A stretch of DNA of 33,261 nt, from NCBI GenBank assembly GCA_964475385.1, contig CAYYWV010000013.1, forward strand, positions 1 through 33,261, given 5' to 3'. The position numbers and the translations under genes are program-made. The notes under the pieces were generated by a model, which saw nothing but the letters and a program-made list of their open reading frames with translations, made no database searches and was not told where the DNA came from. The DNA comes from CAYYWV01 sp964475385. GTDB taxonomy: Bacteria > Pseudomonadota > Alphaproteobacteria > JAAXGF01. This document shows, in pieces, positions 8,733 through 19,475 of the stretch (the stretch's first letter is position 1; every line of letters begins with the position of its first letter).

Positions 8733-10334
8733 ATGCATTTACGGTTGGGAGTGTTGGCGGCCGTGGCGGCGTTGGCGATCAACGTTTCGGCGGCCGCGCC
8801 GGCTGAGGCCAAGACCTTTCGCTACGCTTTTCAAGGGGATGCCCAGTCGCTGGACCCGCACGGCCTGAACGAGACCTTCACCCTTGGGTTCCTGGGCAAT
8901 GTTTACGAGGGTCTTGCCGCTTATGACGGCGATCTCAAGCTGATTCCGGCGCTCGCCGAATCCTGGGAGACGCTCTCGCCCACCAAGTGGCGTTTTCACC
9001 TGCGCAAGGGCGTCAAGTTCCACAACGGCAACCCCTTCACCGCCGACGACGTCATCTTCTCGTGGAAGCGGACGCTGACCGAAGGCTCGGACCAGAAGGT
9101 CCGCGGCGGGCTGATCAAGAACATCGTCAAGCTCGACGACTACACGATCGACGTCGAGACGCCTGAGCCCACGCCGACCTTGGTGCGCGAGCTCGTCTGG
9201 CTCTACATCCTCGACAAGGAGTGGGCCGAGGCTAACAACGCGACCGAGGCCGAAAGCCCCAAGAGCGCCGAGACCTCGGGCAAATTCGCGAGCCTGCACG
9301 AGAACGGCACCGGACCGTTCATGATCGCTTCGCGCGAGCCCGATGTGAAAACGGTCTTCAAGCGCGCCCCGAACTACTGGAAGAAAATCAAGTCGAACGT
9401 CGACGAGGTCGTGTTCACGCCGATCTCGCAGGACGCCACGCGGGTGGCGGCCCTGATCTCGGGCGAGCTTGATCTCGCTTATCCGATCCCGGTCCAGGAC
9501 TGGGACCGCCTGCGCAGCGCCGCCGGCGTCTCGCCGCTGACCGGGCCCGAGGCGCGGACCATCTTCCTCGGCATGGACCAGGCCCGCGACGAGCTTCTCT
9601 ACTCCAACGTCAAGGGCAAGAACCCGTTCAAGGATTTGCGCGTGCGCCAGGCCTTCGCTCACGCGATCAATCTCGAAGCGATCAAGAAGAAGGTCATGCG
9701 CGGGGCGTCGAACCCGACCGGGTTGATGATCGCGCCGCAGGTCAATGGCTTCAATCCAAAGCTCAATACGCCGTACAAGTACGACCCGGCGCTATCGAGG
9801 AAGCTGCTCGCCGAGGCCGGTTATCCGAACGGCTTCTCGCTGACCATGGACTGCCCCAACAACCGCTACGTCAACGACGAGCGGATCTGCCAGGCGGTCG
9901 CCGCGATGCTCGCCAAAGTGGGCGTCAAGGTCGATGTCCTCGCCCAGCCCAAGTCCAAGTACTTCGCCAAGGTTCTGGCGCAGAACAACTACGACACCAG
10001 CTTCTACCTTCTGGGCTGGACCCCGGGCTCGATGGATGCGCACAACGTGTTGCAAAACCTGATCTCCTGCCGCAACAAGGAGACCCACGCCGGGCTGTTC
10101 AATCTCGGTGGGTACTGTAACCCGCGGGTCGATGCGTTGACCAAACGCATCGCCGCAGAGACCGATCCCGCCAAGCGCCAGGCGCTGATCGATGAAGCCT
10201 TCACCATCCACAAGAACGAGGTCGGCCACATTCCGTTGCATCAGCAGCCCTTGTCCTGGGGCGTGCGCGACGGCGTTTCGGTCGCCCAACGGGCGGACAA
10301 TGTCCTTGACTTCCGTAACGTCGTCCTTCCGTAA
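8733..10334 (+). CDS. Peptide/opine-type ABC transporter periplasmic binding protein (SBP family 5)
   Basis: Periplasmic receptor of the importer encoded by the next four genes. The 533-residue protein starts at ATG 8733, behind GGGAGGA. It has a Sec signal peptide (cleavage likely after APAEA, about residue 27) and the family 5 pattern: QSLDPHGL near the mature N-terminus, then IPALAESWETLSPTKWRFHL and RKGVKFHNGNPFTADDVIFS. Length and features match DppA/OppA-like proteins. Substrates of this family include di- and oligopeptides, nickel, opines and glutathione; the sequence does not let me choose. A stable hairpin follows its stop codon, as often seen where the binding protein is made in excess. 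Confidence 0.9.
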   Translation: MHLRLGVLAAVAALAINVSAAAPAEAKTFRYAFQGDAQSLDPHGLNETFTLGFLGNVYEGLAAYDGDLKLIPALAESWETLSPTKWRFHLRKGVKFHNGNPFTADDVIFSWKRTLTEGSDQKVRGGLIKNIVKLDDYTIDVETPEPTPTLVRELVWLYILDKEWAEANNATEAESPKSAETSGKFASLHENGTGPFMIASREPDVKTVFKRAPNYWKKIKSNVDEVVFTPISQDATRVAALISGELDLAYPIPVQDWDRLRSAAGVSPLTGPEARTIFLGMDQARDELLYSNVKGKNPFKDLRVRQAFAHAINLEAIKKKVMRGASNPTGLMIAPQVNGFNPKLNTPYKYDPALSRKLLAEAGYPNGFSLTMDCPNNRYVNDERICQAVAAMLAKVGVKVDVLAQPKSKYFAKVLAQNNYDTSFYLLGWTPGSMDAHNVLQNLISCRNKETHAGLFNLGGYCNPRVDALTKRIAAETDPAKRQALIDEAFTIHKNEVGHIPLHQQPLSWGVRDGVSVAQRADNVLDFRNVVLP

Positions 10335-10348
10335 CTAACGAACCGCTT

Positions 10349-10380
10349 CGGCCCGGCTTCCTTAACGGGAAGCCGGGTCG
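10349..10380 (+). terminator. Intercistronic hairpin after the binding-protein gene
   Basis: CCCGGCTTCC (10352-10361) pairs perfectly with GGAAGCCGGG (10368-10377); the stem extends to 13 bp (10349-10380) with one G-T pair, around loop TTAACG. No T-run follows, so full termination is unlikely. Such elements usually protect the upstream mRNA or reduce read-through into the permease genes. Confidence 0.6.
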
Positions 10381-10422
10381 GGCGGCCCCGCTCGGACGGG
10401 CGGTTTCCGGGTAACCCAAACG

Positions 10423-11412
10423 ATGATCAGCTTCGTCGTTCGTCGGCTTTTGCAATCGGTCGTCGTCATGCTGGCCGTGGCGCTGATCGCGTTCGGCCTG
10501 TTCCGTTACGTCGGCGATCCGATCAACAATATGGTCGGCCAGGACACCACCCAGATCGAGCGCGAGCAGCTTCGCGAAAAGCTCGGGCTCAACGACCCCT
10601 TCGTGGTCCAGTTCGCGCGTTTCGTAAAGAACGCGATCCGCGGCGAGTTCGGGGTCTCCTACCGCCATCGCCGCCCGGTCGCCGAGTTGATCGCCGAGCG
10701 CATGCCGGCCACCCTCGAGCTTTCGACCATCGCGGCGCTGATCGCATTGGTCGTCGGCGTGCCGATGGGGGTCTATACGGGGCTCAGGCGAGAGGGGTTC
10801 CTGTCCAGGCTGTTCATGACGCTGTCGCTGATCGGCGTTTCGCTGCCCACTTTCTTGATCGGCATTCTCCTCATCCTGTTCTTCGGCGTGATGCTGCGGT
10901 GGCTGCCGACCTTCGGCCGCGGCGAGGTGGTGTCGTTCGGCTGGTGGACGACCGGGCTTCTCACGGTCTCTGGCCTCAAGGCGCTGATCATGCCGGCGGT
11001 CACGCTGGCGCTGTTCCAGATGACGCTGATCATGCGGCTCGTGCGCGCCGAGATGCTCGAAGTCCTGCGCACCGACTACATCAAGTTCGCGCGCGCCCGT
11101 GGGCTTTCGAACCGAGCGATCAATTTCGGGCATGCGCTCAAGAACACGCTGGTGCCGGTGATCACCATCACCGGGCTTCAGCTCGGTTCGATCATCGCCT
11201 TTGCGATCATCACCGAAAGCGTGTTCCAGTGGCCGGGCATGGGGCTTTTGTTCATTCAGGCGATCAACGAGGTCGATATCCCCGTGATGTCGGCCTATCT
11301 GGTTCTGATCGCGCTGTTTTTCGTGGTGATTAATCTGATCGTCGATCTTCTTTACTACCTGGTCGACCCTCGGCTCAGGATCGACCGGGATCAGGCGGCG
11401 GGTCATGGCTGA
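10423..11412 (+). CDS. Peptide-type ABC transporter permease, DppB-like
   Basis: First permease of the five-gene importer, 329 residues. It opens with the DppB/OppB N-terminus (MISFVVRRLLQSVVVMLAVA, one membrane helix), then a periplasmic stretch with GLNDPFVVQFARFVKNAIRG, then about five more helices. The EAA loop contacting the ATPase reads FARARGLSNRAINFGHALKN, and the family-typical ESVFQWPGMG follows. The stop overlaps the start of the second permease by eight bases. It pairs with the DppC-like protein to form the channel. Confidence 0.92.
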   Translation: MISFVVRRLLQSVVVMLAVALIAFGLFRYVGDPINNMVGQDTTQIEREQLREKLGLNDPFVVQFARFVKNAIRGEFGVSYRHRRPVAELIAERMPATLELSTIAALIALVVGVPMGVYTGLRREGFLSRLFMTLSLIGVSLPTFLIGILLILFFGVMLRWLPTFGRGEVVSFGWWTTGLLTVSGLKALIMPAVTLALFQMTLIMRLVRAEMLEVLRTDYIKFARARGLSNRAINFGHALKNTLVPVITITGLQLGSIIAFAIITESVFQWPGMGLLFIQAINEVDIPVMSAYLVLIALFFVVINLIVDLLYYLVDPRLRIDRDQAAGHG

Positions 11413-12358
11413 GCGCAGCGTAGGCGCGCAAGGCGGGGGCAAGAGGCGCGGGACGATCGCGCGCATTCTCGATAGCGACCTGTTCTACAGCTTCATCCAT
11501 TCGCCGGTGACGGTGGCCGCTGCGGTGGTGACGGCGATCATGATGGGGGCGGCCGCGTTCGCGCCCTGGGTCGCGCCGCATCATCCCTTCGACCTTGCGA
11601 CGCTAGACCTTCTTGACGCCTTCATCCCGCCGGCCTGGCTGCCCGACGGCGATCCGCGCTATCTCCTCGGGACCGACGATCAGGGCCGCGATGTGCTTTC
11701 GACCATCATATACGGGGCCCGGGTTTCGCTCGGGGTCGGCTTCGCCTCGGTGTTCTTCGCCATGTTCATCGGGGTCGCCCTTGGTCTTCTTTCGGGCTAT
11801 CTCGGCGGCTTCGTCGATACCGTCATCATGCGGATCGCCGACGTTCAACTTAGTTTTCCGACCATTCTGATCGCGCTCCTGATCGACGGCGTCGCCCGCG
11901 GCGTTCTGCCCCGCGAGCTCCACGAGGAGATGGCCGTCTACGTTCTGGTGTTCGCGATCGGCATCTCGGGCTGGGTCCAGTACGCGCGCACCGTGCGCGG
12001 CTCGACCCTGGTGGAGAAGGGAAAGGAGTACGTCCAGGCCGCTCGCGTGATCGGCATCCATCCCGGGATGATCATGCTGCGCCACGTGCTGCCCAACGTG
12101 ATGGGGCCGGTTCTGGTGATCGGCACGATCCACCTTGCGATCGCGATCATCACCGAGGCGACGCTCTCGTTCCTTGGCGTCGGCGTTCCGGCGACCCAAC
12201 CCTCGCTCGGCACCTTGATCCGAATCGGCAACGACTTCCTGTTCTCGGGCGAGTGGTGGATCACCGTGTTCCCCGGCGCGGCGCTCGCCATCCTGGTGCT
12301 TGCGGTCAACCTTTTGGGCGACTGGCTGCGCGACGCCCTCAACCCCAAGCTCCGCTGA
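11405..12358 (+). CDS. Peptide-type ABC transporter permease, DppC-like
   Basis: Second permease of the importer, 317 residues. It has the DppC/OppC layout: a cytoplasmic N-terminus, first helix about 36-56, a periplasmic segment with the hallmark LLGTDDQGRDVLSTIIYGAR, then further helices. The EAA loop is YVQAARVIGIHPGMIMLRHV. It overlaps the upstream permease by eight bases, and its TGA shares one base with the ATG of the next gene (TGATG), so translation is coupled along the operon. Confidence 0.92.
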   Translation: MAERSVGAQGGGKRRGTIARILDSDLFYSFIHSPVTVAAAVVTAIMMGAAAFAPWVAPHHPFDLATLDLLDAFIPPAWLPDGDPRYLLGTDDQGRDVLSTIIYGARVSLGVGFASVFFAMFIGVALGLLSGYLGGFVDTVIMRIADVQLSFPTILIALLIDGVARGVLPRELHEEMAVYVLVFAIGISGWVQYARTVRGSTLVEKGKEYVQAARVIGIHPGMIMLRHVLPNVMGPVLVIGTIHLAIAIITEATLSFLGVGVPATQPSLGTLIRIGNDFLFSGEWWITVFPGAALAILVLAVNLLGDWLRDALNPKLR

Positions 12359-13351
12359 TGGCCAAGGACGACAGGCAACCGCTTCTTGAGGTCATCGATC
12401 TCAGGGTCGAGATCCCGACCCGGCGCGGCGTATTGGTGGCGGTCGACGGCGTCTCCTTCCACATCGACGAAGGCGAAGTGCTCGGCGTGGTCGGCGAATC
12501 GGGCGCCGGCAAGTCGCTGACCGGCTCGGCGATCATCGGCCTTCTCGATCCGCCCAGCCGCGTCGCCGACGGCCGGATTATGCTCGCCGGACGGCGGATC
12601 GACGATCTCGATCAGGAATCGATGCGGCGACTGCGCGGAAGCGAGATCGGCATGGTTTTCCAAGACCCGCTGACCAGCTTGAATCCGCTCTACACGGTCG
12701 GCCGTCAGCTGATCGAAACCATCATGACCCACACCGACATGGGCGAGCGCGCGGCCCGCGATCACGCGATCGGCCTCCTCGCCGAGGTCGGCATTCCTTC
12801 GGCCGCCGAACGTTTCGACCATTACCCGCACCAGTTCTCGGGCGGGATGCGTCAGCGCGTCGTCATCGCGCTTGCGCTGTGCGCCAACCCGCGGCTGATC
12901 ATCGCCGACGAGCCGACGACAGCGCTCGACGTCTCGATCCAGGCCCAGATCATCGCGCTGATCAAGCGCCTCTGCCGCGAGCACCGGACCGCGGTCATGC
13001 TGATCACCCACGACATGGGGGTGATCGCCGAGACCGCCGACCGGGTCGCGGTCATGTACGCCGGGCGCATCGTCGAGATCGGGCCCGTGCGCGACGTGAT
13101 CAAGAACGCGCGCCACCCTTATACGATCGGCCTTATGGGCTCGATCCCGCTGGTCGGTCACGACGTCGAGCGGCTGACCCAGATCGACGGCTCCATGCCC
13201 AGACTCGACGAAATCCCCGAGGGCTGCGCGTTCCACCCGCGCTGCCCCCACGCGATCGACCGCTGTCGCGTCGAGCGTCCCGAGCTGGCTGCGCTGGGGC
13301 CGTCGCGGGCGGCCTGCTGGCTCGCCGACGCGTTGCCGAGGACGGGAAGCG

Positions 13352-13359
<8 letters not shown>
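12358..13359 (+). CDS. Peptide-type ABC transporter ATPase, DppD-like
   Basis: First of two ATPases powering the importer, 333 residues. Walker A GESGAGKS (46-53), Q-loop in VFQDPLTSLNPLYTV, signature FSGGMRQRVVIALAL, Walker B LIIADEPTTALDV and H-loop in LITHDMGV are all intact. The C-terminus is the oligopeptide-ATPase domain with a cysteine cluster (GCAFHPRCPHAIDRCRVERP plus a last Cys near ACW); in DppD/DppF proteins such a cluster has been seen to hold an iron-sulfur cluster. ATG 12358 is chosen because it overlaps the previous stop and gives the normal family N-terminus; a longer reading from 12253 would overlap dppC-like coding by over 100 bp. Confidence 0.92.
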
Positions 13360-14458
<1,099 letters not shown>

Positions 14459-14474
14459 CCCCCGAGACGCTGGC

Positions 14475-15260
<786 letters not shown>

Positions 15261-15279
15261 GAGGGGGTCAACTTCCGAA

Positions 15280-16068
15280 CTAGAAAGTCGCCGACCACGG
15301 CAGAAGAAGCCGACGGGCGAGCTTGAAGAGCTGGTCCGTCAACAGGCCGAGGAGGCCGATGACGAAGATGCCGAGCAGAATGACGTCCGAGAACAGCCCG
15401 CGCATCGCATTGAGGATCATGTAGCCGAGCCCTGAATTGGCGGCGACGAGTTCGGCGACGACGAGATAGGTCCAAGCCCATCCCATGGTCACCCGCAGGT
15501 TGTCCATGACCCCCGGCATGCAAGCCGGAACCAGAACGCGGGTCACCACTTGGCGTCGGGTGGCGCCGAGGGTGTAGGAAACGTCGATCAGATCCTTCGA
15601 GACCCGCGCCGAGACGTCCGAGATCAGGATAAGCTGCTGAAAGAAGGTTCCCAGGAAGATGACCGCGATCTTCTCTTCGATGCCGATCCCGATCCACAGG
15701 ATGAGCAACGGAATCATGGCGCTGACCGGCAGATAGCGCATGAAGTTTGTGATCGGCTCGATCGCGGCCTGCACGATCCGAAAACTGCCCATCAGGATGC
15801 CGAGCGGGACGGCGAACACCGAGGCGAGCGCGAAGCCGGTGAAGATCACGACCACGCTGGCTTCGGTGTTGGAAATCAGCGTTCCGTCCAGAATCCCTTC
15901 ATAGCCGGCGCGCAGCACGGCGTCGGGCGCGGCAAGAAAATCCGGGCGCACAAGCCCGCCATAAGTGAGCAGGCACCACAATCCAAGCAGAGAGAGCCCG
16001 ACGACGATGCCGATGCCGGCATACAGCCGCGTCGGGATCTCCTGCTTGGGGTCAAAGACCGAGGCCAT
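15280..16068 (-). CDS. NitT/TauT-type ABC transporter permease
   Basis: Inner-membrane permease, 262 residues, about six membrane helices. The first helix is about 17-37; a periplasmic segment follows with the family pattern PDFLAAPDAVLRAGYEG (compare LPSPxxV in SsuC/TauC). The EAA loop is DVSYTLGATRRQVVTRVLVP, and the family-typical stretch GWAWTYLVVAELVAANSGLG lies downstream. It is 27 bp after the binding-protein gene and 19 bp before the ATPase gene on the same strand. The start has GGAG about ten bases upstream. Confidence 0.9.
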   Translation of the reverse strand: MASVFDPKQEIPTRLYAGIGIVVGLSLLGLWCLLTYGGLVRPDFLAAPDAVLRAGYEGILDGTLISNTEASVVVIFTGFALASVFAVPLGILMGSFRIVQAAIEPITNFMRYLPVSAMIPLLILWIGIGIEEKIAVIFLGTFFQQLILISDVSARVSKDLIDVSYTLGATRRQVVTRVLVPACMPGVMDNLRVTMGWAWTYLVVAELVAANSGLGYMILNAMRGLFSDVILLGIFVIGLLGLLTDQLFKLARRLLLPWSATF

Positions 16069-16095
16069 GAGCGCGCACTCCGCGCGGGCCGCGCT

Positions 16096-17073
16096 CTATT
16101 GATGAACGAACCTGAAATCGACCAGGGAGACTGGATCGGGACGCAGCTTCATCCGGCCCTCGCCGTACCACAGATCGACGGCCCGCTCGATGGTCTTGGT
16201 GATCGGGCCGGGCTTGTCGGCGGTCCCGAAGAAGCTTTCGTTCATGGCCTTGTCGTAGAACTTGATCCCGGTCAGGGTCTCGGCGAAGACCTCAGGCTTC
16301 TTGAGCCAGCCGCCGACCCCCTTGGCCATGATCACGTTGGCCTCTTTCGGGTGCGTCTTGACGAACTCCACCGCCCGGTACCAGGCCCGCACGAAGGCCT
16401 TGAAGTCGTCGGCGCGCCGGGCCAGGGTCTCGGGCGTGGCGAGGCCGATGTCGGTGATCAGCCCCGGGCTGGTCGAGGAGTCGACCAGCAAATGGCCGTG
16501 CGGGGCCTGCTTGCCGCGCGTAAGCCACGGCTCCCAGGTCACCGCCGCGTCGACCCGCCCGCTGACGAAGGCCGCTCCGGCGTCGCCGGCCGACATGTTG
16601 ACGGCATCGATGTCTTTGAGCGAAAGCCCGGCGTCGCGCAGTAGGGTGGCCAGATAGAAGTGCGAAGTCGACCCTTCGGAAAAGGCGATCTTCTTGCCCT
16701 TGAGATCGGCGATCGTCTTGATTTCCTTGCGCGCGACGATCCCGTCGCCGCCGTTGCTGTCGTCGATCGCGAAGAAATAGCGGAACTGCTTGGTCTCGCT
16801 GAGGTAAGCGAGAGGCGAGTCGATGGTGGTCGCCATGGCGTCGATCTTGCCGGCGAGCAGCGCTGGAATGCGCAGCTTAGGCTCCTCGATCACGATGAGC
16901 TCGACGTCGACGCCCTCTTCCTTGAAGTAACCCTTCTCTTTCGCGATGTAGAGCGGCCCGTAGCCGACCCAGGTCGAGTGGGCGAACTTCAAAACTTCGG
17001 CCGAAGCCGAAGCCGAGGCGAAGATCCCGAGCGCGAACGCTCCGGCCGCCAGACCGTAAAGCCATTTTTTCAT
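16096..17073 (-). CDS. NitT/TauT-type ABC transporter periplasmic binding protein
   Basis: Periplasmic receptor of the same importer, 325 residues. The start ATG at 17073 is fixed by an excellent ribosome site (AAGGAGGGAG) and a clear signal peptide ending near ASASA (about residue 25). The mature protein begins EVLKFAHSTWVGYGPLYIAK and continues with KGYFKEEGVDVELIV, the pattern of NMT1/SsuA/TauA-like proteins. The middle contains DAAVTWEPWL, typical of nitrate/taurine/HMP-type receptors. Substrates in this superfamily include nitrate, sulfonates, thiamine precursors, bicarbonate and, in some organisms, guanidine. The upstream ureohydrolase, 91 bp away and co-directional, makes a guanidino compound an attractive guess. 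Confidence 0.88.
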   Translation of the reverse strand: MKKWLYGLAAGAFALGIFASASASAEVLKFAHSTWVGYGPLYIAKEKGYFKEEGVDVELIVIEEPKLRIPALLAGKIDAMATTIDSPLAYLSETKQFRYFFAIDDSNGGDGIVARKEIKTIADLKGKKIAFSEGSTSHFYLATLLRDAGLSLKDIDAVNMSAGDAGAAFVSGRVDAAVTWEPWLTRGKQAPHGHLLVDSSTSPGLITDIGLATPETLARRADDFKAFVRAWYRAVEFVKTHPKEANVIMAKGVGGWLKKPEVFAETLTGIKFYDKAMNESFFGTADKPGPITKTIERAVDLWYGEGRMKLRPDPVSLVDFRFVHQ

Positions 17074-17164
17074 TGCTCCCTCCTTGGCTGTCCTCATTGT
17101 CATGTTCGTTGTCGTTGCCCTGTAGCTCCGTGGGCGTTCGACCTGGGTTCGAGAGTCATATTCG

Positions 17165-18151
17165 CTAACCCGTCGCCGGTCGCGCTTTCCTTGTGGCGAC
17201 GGACTGGGCGATGATACAAAGGATTTCATACATAAGGGAAGCGCCGACCAGGGCCGTGTTGCCGCTCGGGTCGAAGGGCGGCGAGACCTCGACCACATCG
17301 CCGCCGACGAGGTCGAGCCCGGCGAGACCGCGAATAAGAAGCTGCCCTTCGAGGGTCGTCAGACCGCCGACCTCGGGCGTGCCGGTGCCGGGCGCGTAGA
17401 CCGGGTCGAGCCCGTCGACGTCGAAGCTCACATACACCGGGCCGTCGCCGACCACGCGGCGCGCCTCGGCGATGATCGCTTTGACGCCGCGCTCGTAGAA
17501 CTCTTCCATGGGCACGACGCGCATTCCCGAGTCATGGCTGAACTTCCAGATGTCGGGATCGTTCACCGCCCCGCGGATGCCGATCTGAATGGTCCGCTTC
17601 GGGTCGAGGAGCCCCTCTTCGACCGCGCGGCGGAACGGGGCGCCGTGATGAAACTTCGAGCCCAGATAGTCGTCGCCAGTATCGCAGTGGGCGTCGATAT
17701 GGACCATGCCCACCGGCCGGTCCCTGGCGATGCCGCGAAAGATCGGCAGCGTCACCGAGTGGTCGCCGCCGGCCGAAACCGGAACCACGCCGGCCTCGCG
17801 CACCCGCCGGTAGAAGGCGGCGATCTCGTCGAGCGCCCCTTCGAGCGCGAAGGGCTTCTCCACCCAAGCGTCGCCCACGTCGGCGATCGCGCACAGGGCG
17901 AAGGGATCGACGCCGGTGGCCTGGTTGATCCGCCGCATCAGGCTCGACTGGTTTCGAATTTCCCGCGGGCCGTGGCGGGCCCCCGGCCGGTTGGTCACCC
18001 CGCCGTCGAAGGGAACGCCGATCAGCGCGATGTCGAGGCCGGAGAGGTCTTCGCGGTAGGGCGCGCGCATAAAGGTCGGAACCCCCGTATACCGGGGCCG
18101 GACCATCGGATCGGCGAACTCGGGATAACGATATGGGGGACGGTCGTTCAT
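17165..18151 (-). CDS. Ureohydrolase of the agmatinase/arginase family
   Basis: Metal-dependent hydrolase that would split a guanidino compound to urea plus an amine. The 328-residue protein retains the family metal motifs: GGDHS, HIDAHCDTGDD and SFDVDGLDPVYAPGTGTPE, giving the usual His and Asp ligands for a dinuclear centre. The N-terminal IPTF-like segment (GVPTFMRAPYRED), the RPGARHGPREIR stretch and the late VEVSPPFDPSGNTALVGASL resemble agmatinase and guanidinobutyrase (SpeB/GbuA) proteins. Substrate is not decidable by eye: agmatine, guanidinobutyrate, guanidinopropionate and free guanidine are all handled by close relatives. It is first in a minus-strand unit with a NitT/TauT importer, suggesting the substrate is imported. 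A GAGGA ribosome site lies 11 bases before the start. Confidence 0.88.
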   Translation of the reverse strand: MNDRPPYRYPEFADPMVRPRYTGVPTFMRAPYREDLSGLDIALIGVPFDGGVTNRPGARHGPREIRNQSSLMRRINQATGVDPFALCAIADVGDAWVEKPFALEGALDEIAAFYRRVREAGVVPVSAGGDHSVTLPIFRGIARDRPVGMVHIDAHCDTGDDYLGSKFHHGAPFRRAVEEGLLDPKRTIQIGIRGAVNDPDIWKFSHDSGMRVVPMEEFYERGVKAIIAEARRVVGDGPVYVSFDVDGLDPVYAPGTGTPEVGGLTTLEGQLLIRGLAGLDLVGGDVVEVSPPFDPSGNTALVGASLMYEILCIIAQSVATRKARPATG

Positions 18152-18173
18152 GGCTTGCTTCGTCCTCGTTCTT

Positions 18174-18217
18174 CGGGCGCGCGAAAGCCCGTCGCAGGTT
18201 CGGCCAAGCGGGCTTCC
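18174..18217 (-). promoter_or_regulatory. Alternative hairpins in the leader of the ureohydrolase gene
   Basis: On the minus strand GGAAGCCCG (18217-18209) can pair with CGGGCTTTC (18191-18183) over nine pairs with one G-T. The same CGGGC (18191-18187) can instead pair with GCCCG (18178-18174), close to the ribosome site. The two stems exclude each other, a layout seen in attenuators and riboswitch expression platforms. No transcription start is known; if it lies downstream of 18217 the first stem would not exist. I could not match any guanidine riboswitch class. Confidence 0.3.
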
Positions 18218-18225
18218 TATAAAAT
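18218..18225 (+). promoter_or_regulatory. Possible -10 element for the diguanylate cyclase gene
   Basis: TATAAAAT occurs in the 265-bp divergent gap between the ureohydrolase and the diguanylate cyclase genes. No convincing -35 hexamer is present at 15-19 bp. Its complement (ATTTTATA) could equally serve the minus-strand unit. The remainder of the gap holds no gene I can support. Confidence 0.3.
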
Positions 18226-18416
18226 ACGGAAGATTCGTTGTTTACATCGGGATTCGCCCATGTATGGCGTTTTTCCCGGGGTCGATCTTGGGCCGGCGAT
18301 GGCGCGCCGAAAAGGGTAAAAGCGCTCTGTGGAAAGGAATGCGAAACCTGTCCGCCTTACCCTTGTTCGCGGGCCGAGCGGCCCGGAGAGCGACGCAAGC
18401 CATCGAGCCGGGAGCA

Positions 18417-19475
18417 ATGGAGTTTTTCGAAACCCCTCAGGAGTCCAAGGCCTACGCCGAGGCGGCCATGCGGATCATGGACGAGGTCGGGGTTGCGCCG
18501 AACCCGAAGAACTACACGCTTTGGTATACTTACTGCACCGGACAGTACCGCGATCTGAACAAGCGGATCGACGCCGCGCTCAAGCTCACCCGGACGCTCT
18601 CCGAGGAGCAGACAGCGGAGATCTACGCCGAGTTCTTCGGGGTCGACGAGGTCGGCGACGCCCTGAGCACGACCAGCCAACGCATTCAGCAGTCTCTCGG
18701 CGCCATTCTCGATTACGTCGCCCACACCGGGAAGGAAACCGCCGATTACGGCGATAAGCTGCGCGCGTTTTCGGGACAGCTCTCGGCCGAGAGCCCGATC
18801 GAGGTGCTGCGCGAGCTCGTCGACGGCGTGATTCAGGAAACCCGGCAGATGGAGGAGCACAGTCGCCAGCTCGAGGCCCAGCTTCGCGAATCGAGCCGCG
18901 AGATCACGACGCTTCGCGAGACGGTCGAGGCCATCCGGCAGGAGTCGCTGACCGACGCGCTGACCGGCGTCGCCAACCGCAAGTCGTTCGATTCGGCGCT
19001 CCGCAAGGCGACCCGCGAGGCCGCCGAAGAGCGTCTGCCGCTTTGCCTCTTGATGGCCGACATCGACCACTTCAAGCGCTTCAACGACACCTTCGGCCAC
19101 CAGCTCGGCGATCAGGTGCTGCGGCTCGTCGGCCGCACCTTGGTCGAGTGCATCAAGGGCCGCGACCTCGCGGCGCGCTACGGCGGCGAAGAGTTCGCGG
19201 TGATCCTGCCCAACACCAAGCTCAGCGATGCGGTGACGCTTGCCGGGAATATCTGCAAGGCGCTCGCCTCGAAGAAAGTGATCCGGCGTTCGACCGGCGA
19301 AGAGCTCGGCACGGTTACGATCTCGATCGGGGCCGCTAGTTACCGTCCGGGCGAGCCCTTGCGCGAGCTCGTCCGCCGCGCCGACCTCGCGCTTTATGCG
19401 GCGAAGGGGCGAGGGCGCAACCGGGTGCTGGCCGAGAACGAGCTCACGCCCGAGGAGCGCCGCCTGGCGAGCTGA
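18417..19475 (+). CDS. GGDEF-domain diguanylate cyclase
   Basis: Makes the second messenger cyclic di-GMP from two GTP. The N-terminal part (about 1-110) is a helical domain found in alphaproteobacterial cyclases (ESKAYAEAAMRIMDEVGVAP, then NPKNYTLWYTYCTGQYRDLN). A coiled coil occupies about 145-185 and leads through the SLTDALTGVANRKSFD linker into the GGDEF domain. The active-site motif is GGEEF (256-260), an active variant. The product-inhibition I-site, normally RxxD, reads KGRD (247-250), so its arginine is replaced. No membrane segment is seen. ATG 18417 has GGGAG only two bases upstream; ATG 18339 is an in-frame alternative adding 26 residues, also with a poorly spaced site. Confidence 0.88.
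   Translation: MEFFETPQESKAYAEAAMRIMDEVGVAPNPKNYTLWYTYCTGQYRDLNKRIDAALKLTRTLSEEQTAEIYAEFFGVDEVGDALSTTSQRIQQSLGAILDYVAHTGKETADYGDKLRAFSGQLSAESPIEVLRELVDGVIQETRQMEEHSRQLEAQLRESSREITTLRETVEAIRQESLTDALTGVANRKSFDSALRKATREAAEERLPLCLLMADIDHFKRFNDTFGHQLGDQVLRLVGRTLVECIKGRDLAARYGGEEFAVILPNTKLSDAVTLAGNICKALASKKVIRRSTGEELGTVTISIGAASYRPGEPLRELVRRADLALYAAKGRGRNRVLAENELTPEERRLAS

Noticed and set aside
18152..18300. Guanidine riboswitch (ykkC, mini-ykkC or guanidine-III) before the ureohydrolase
   Set aside because: I looked for the conserved ykkC core and for paired hairpins with ACGR loops on the minus strand. ACGG and ACGA occur, but without flanking complementary arms. Only the alternative stems described above remain.
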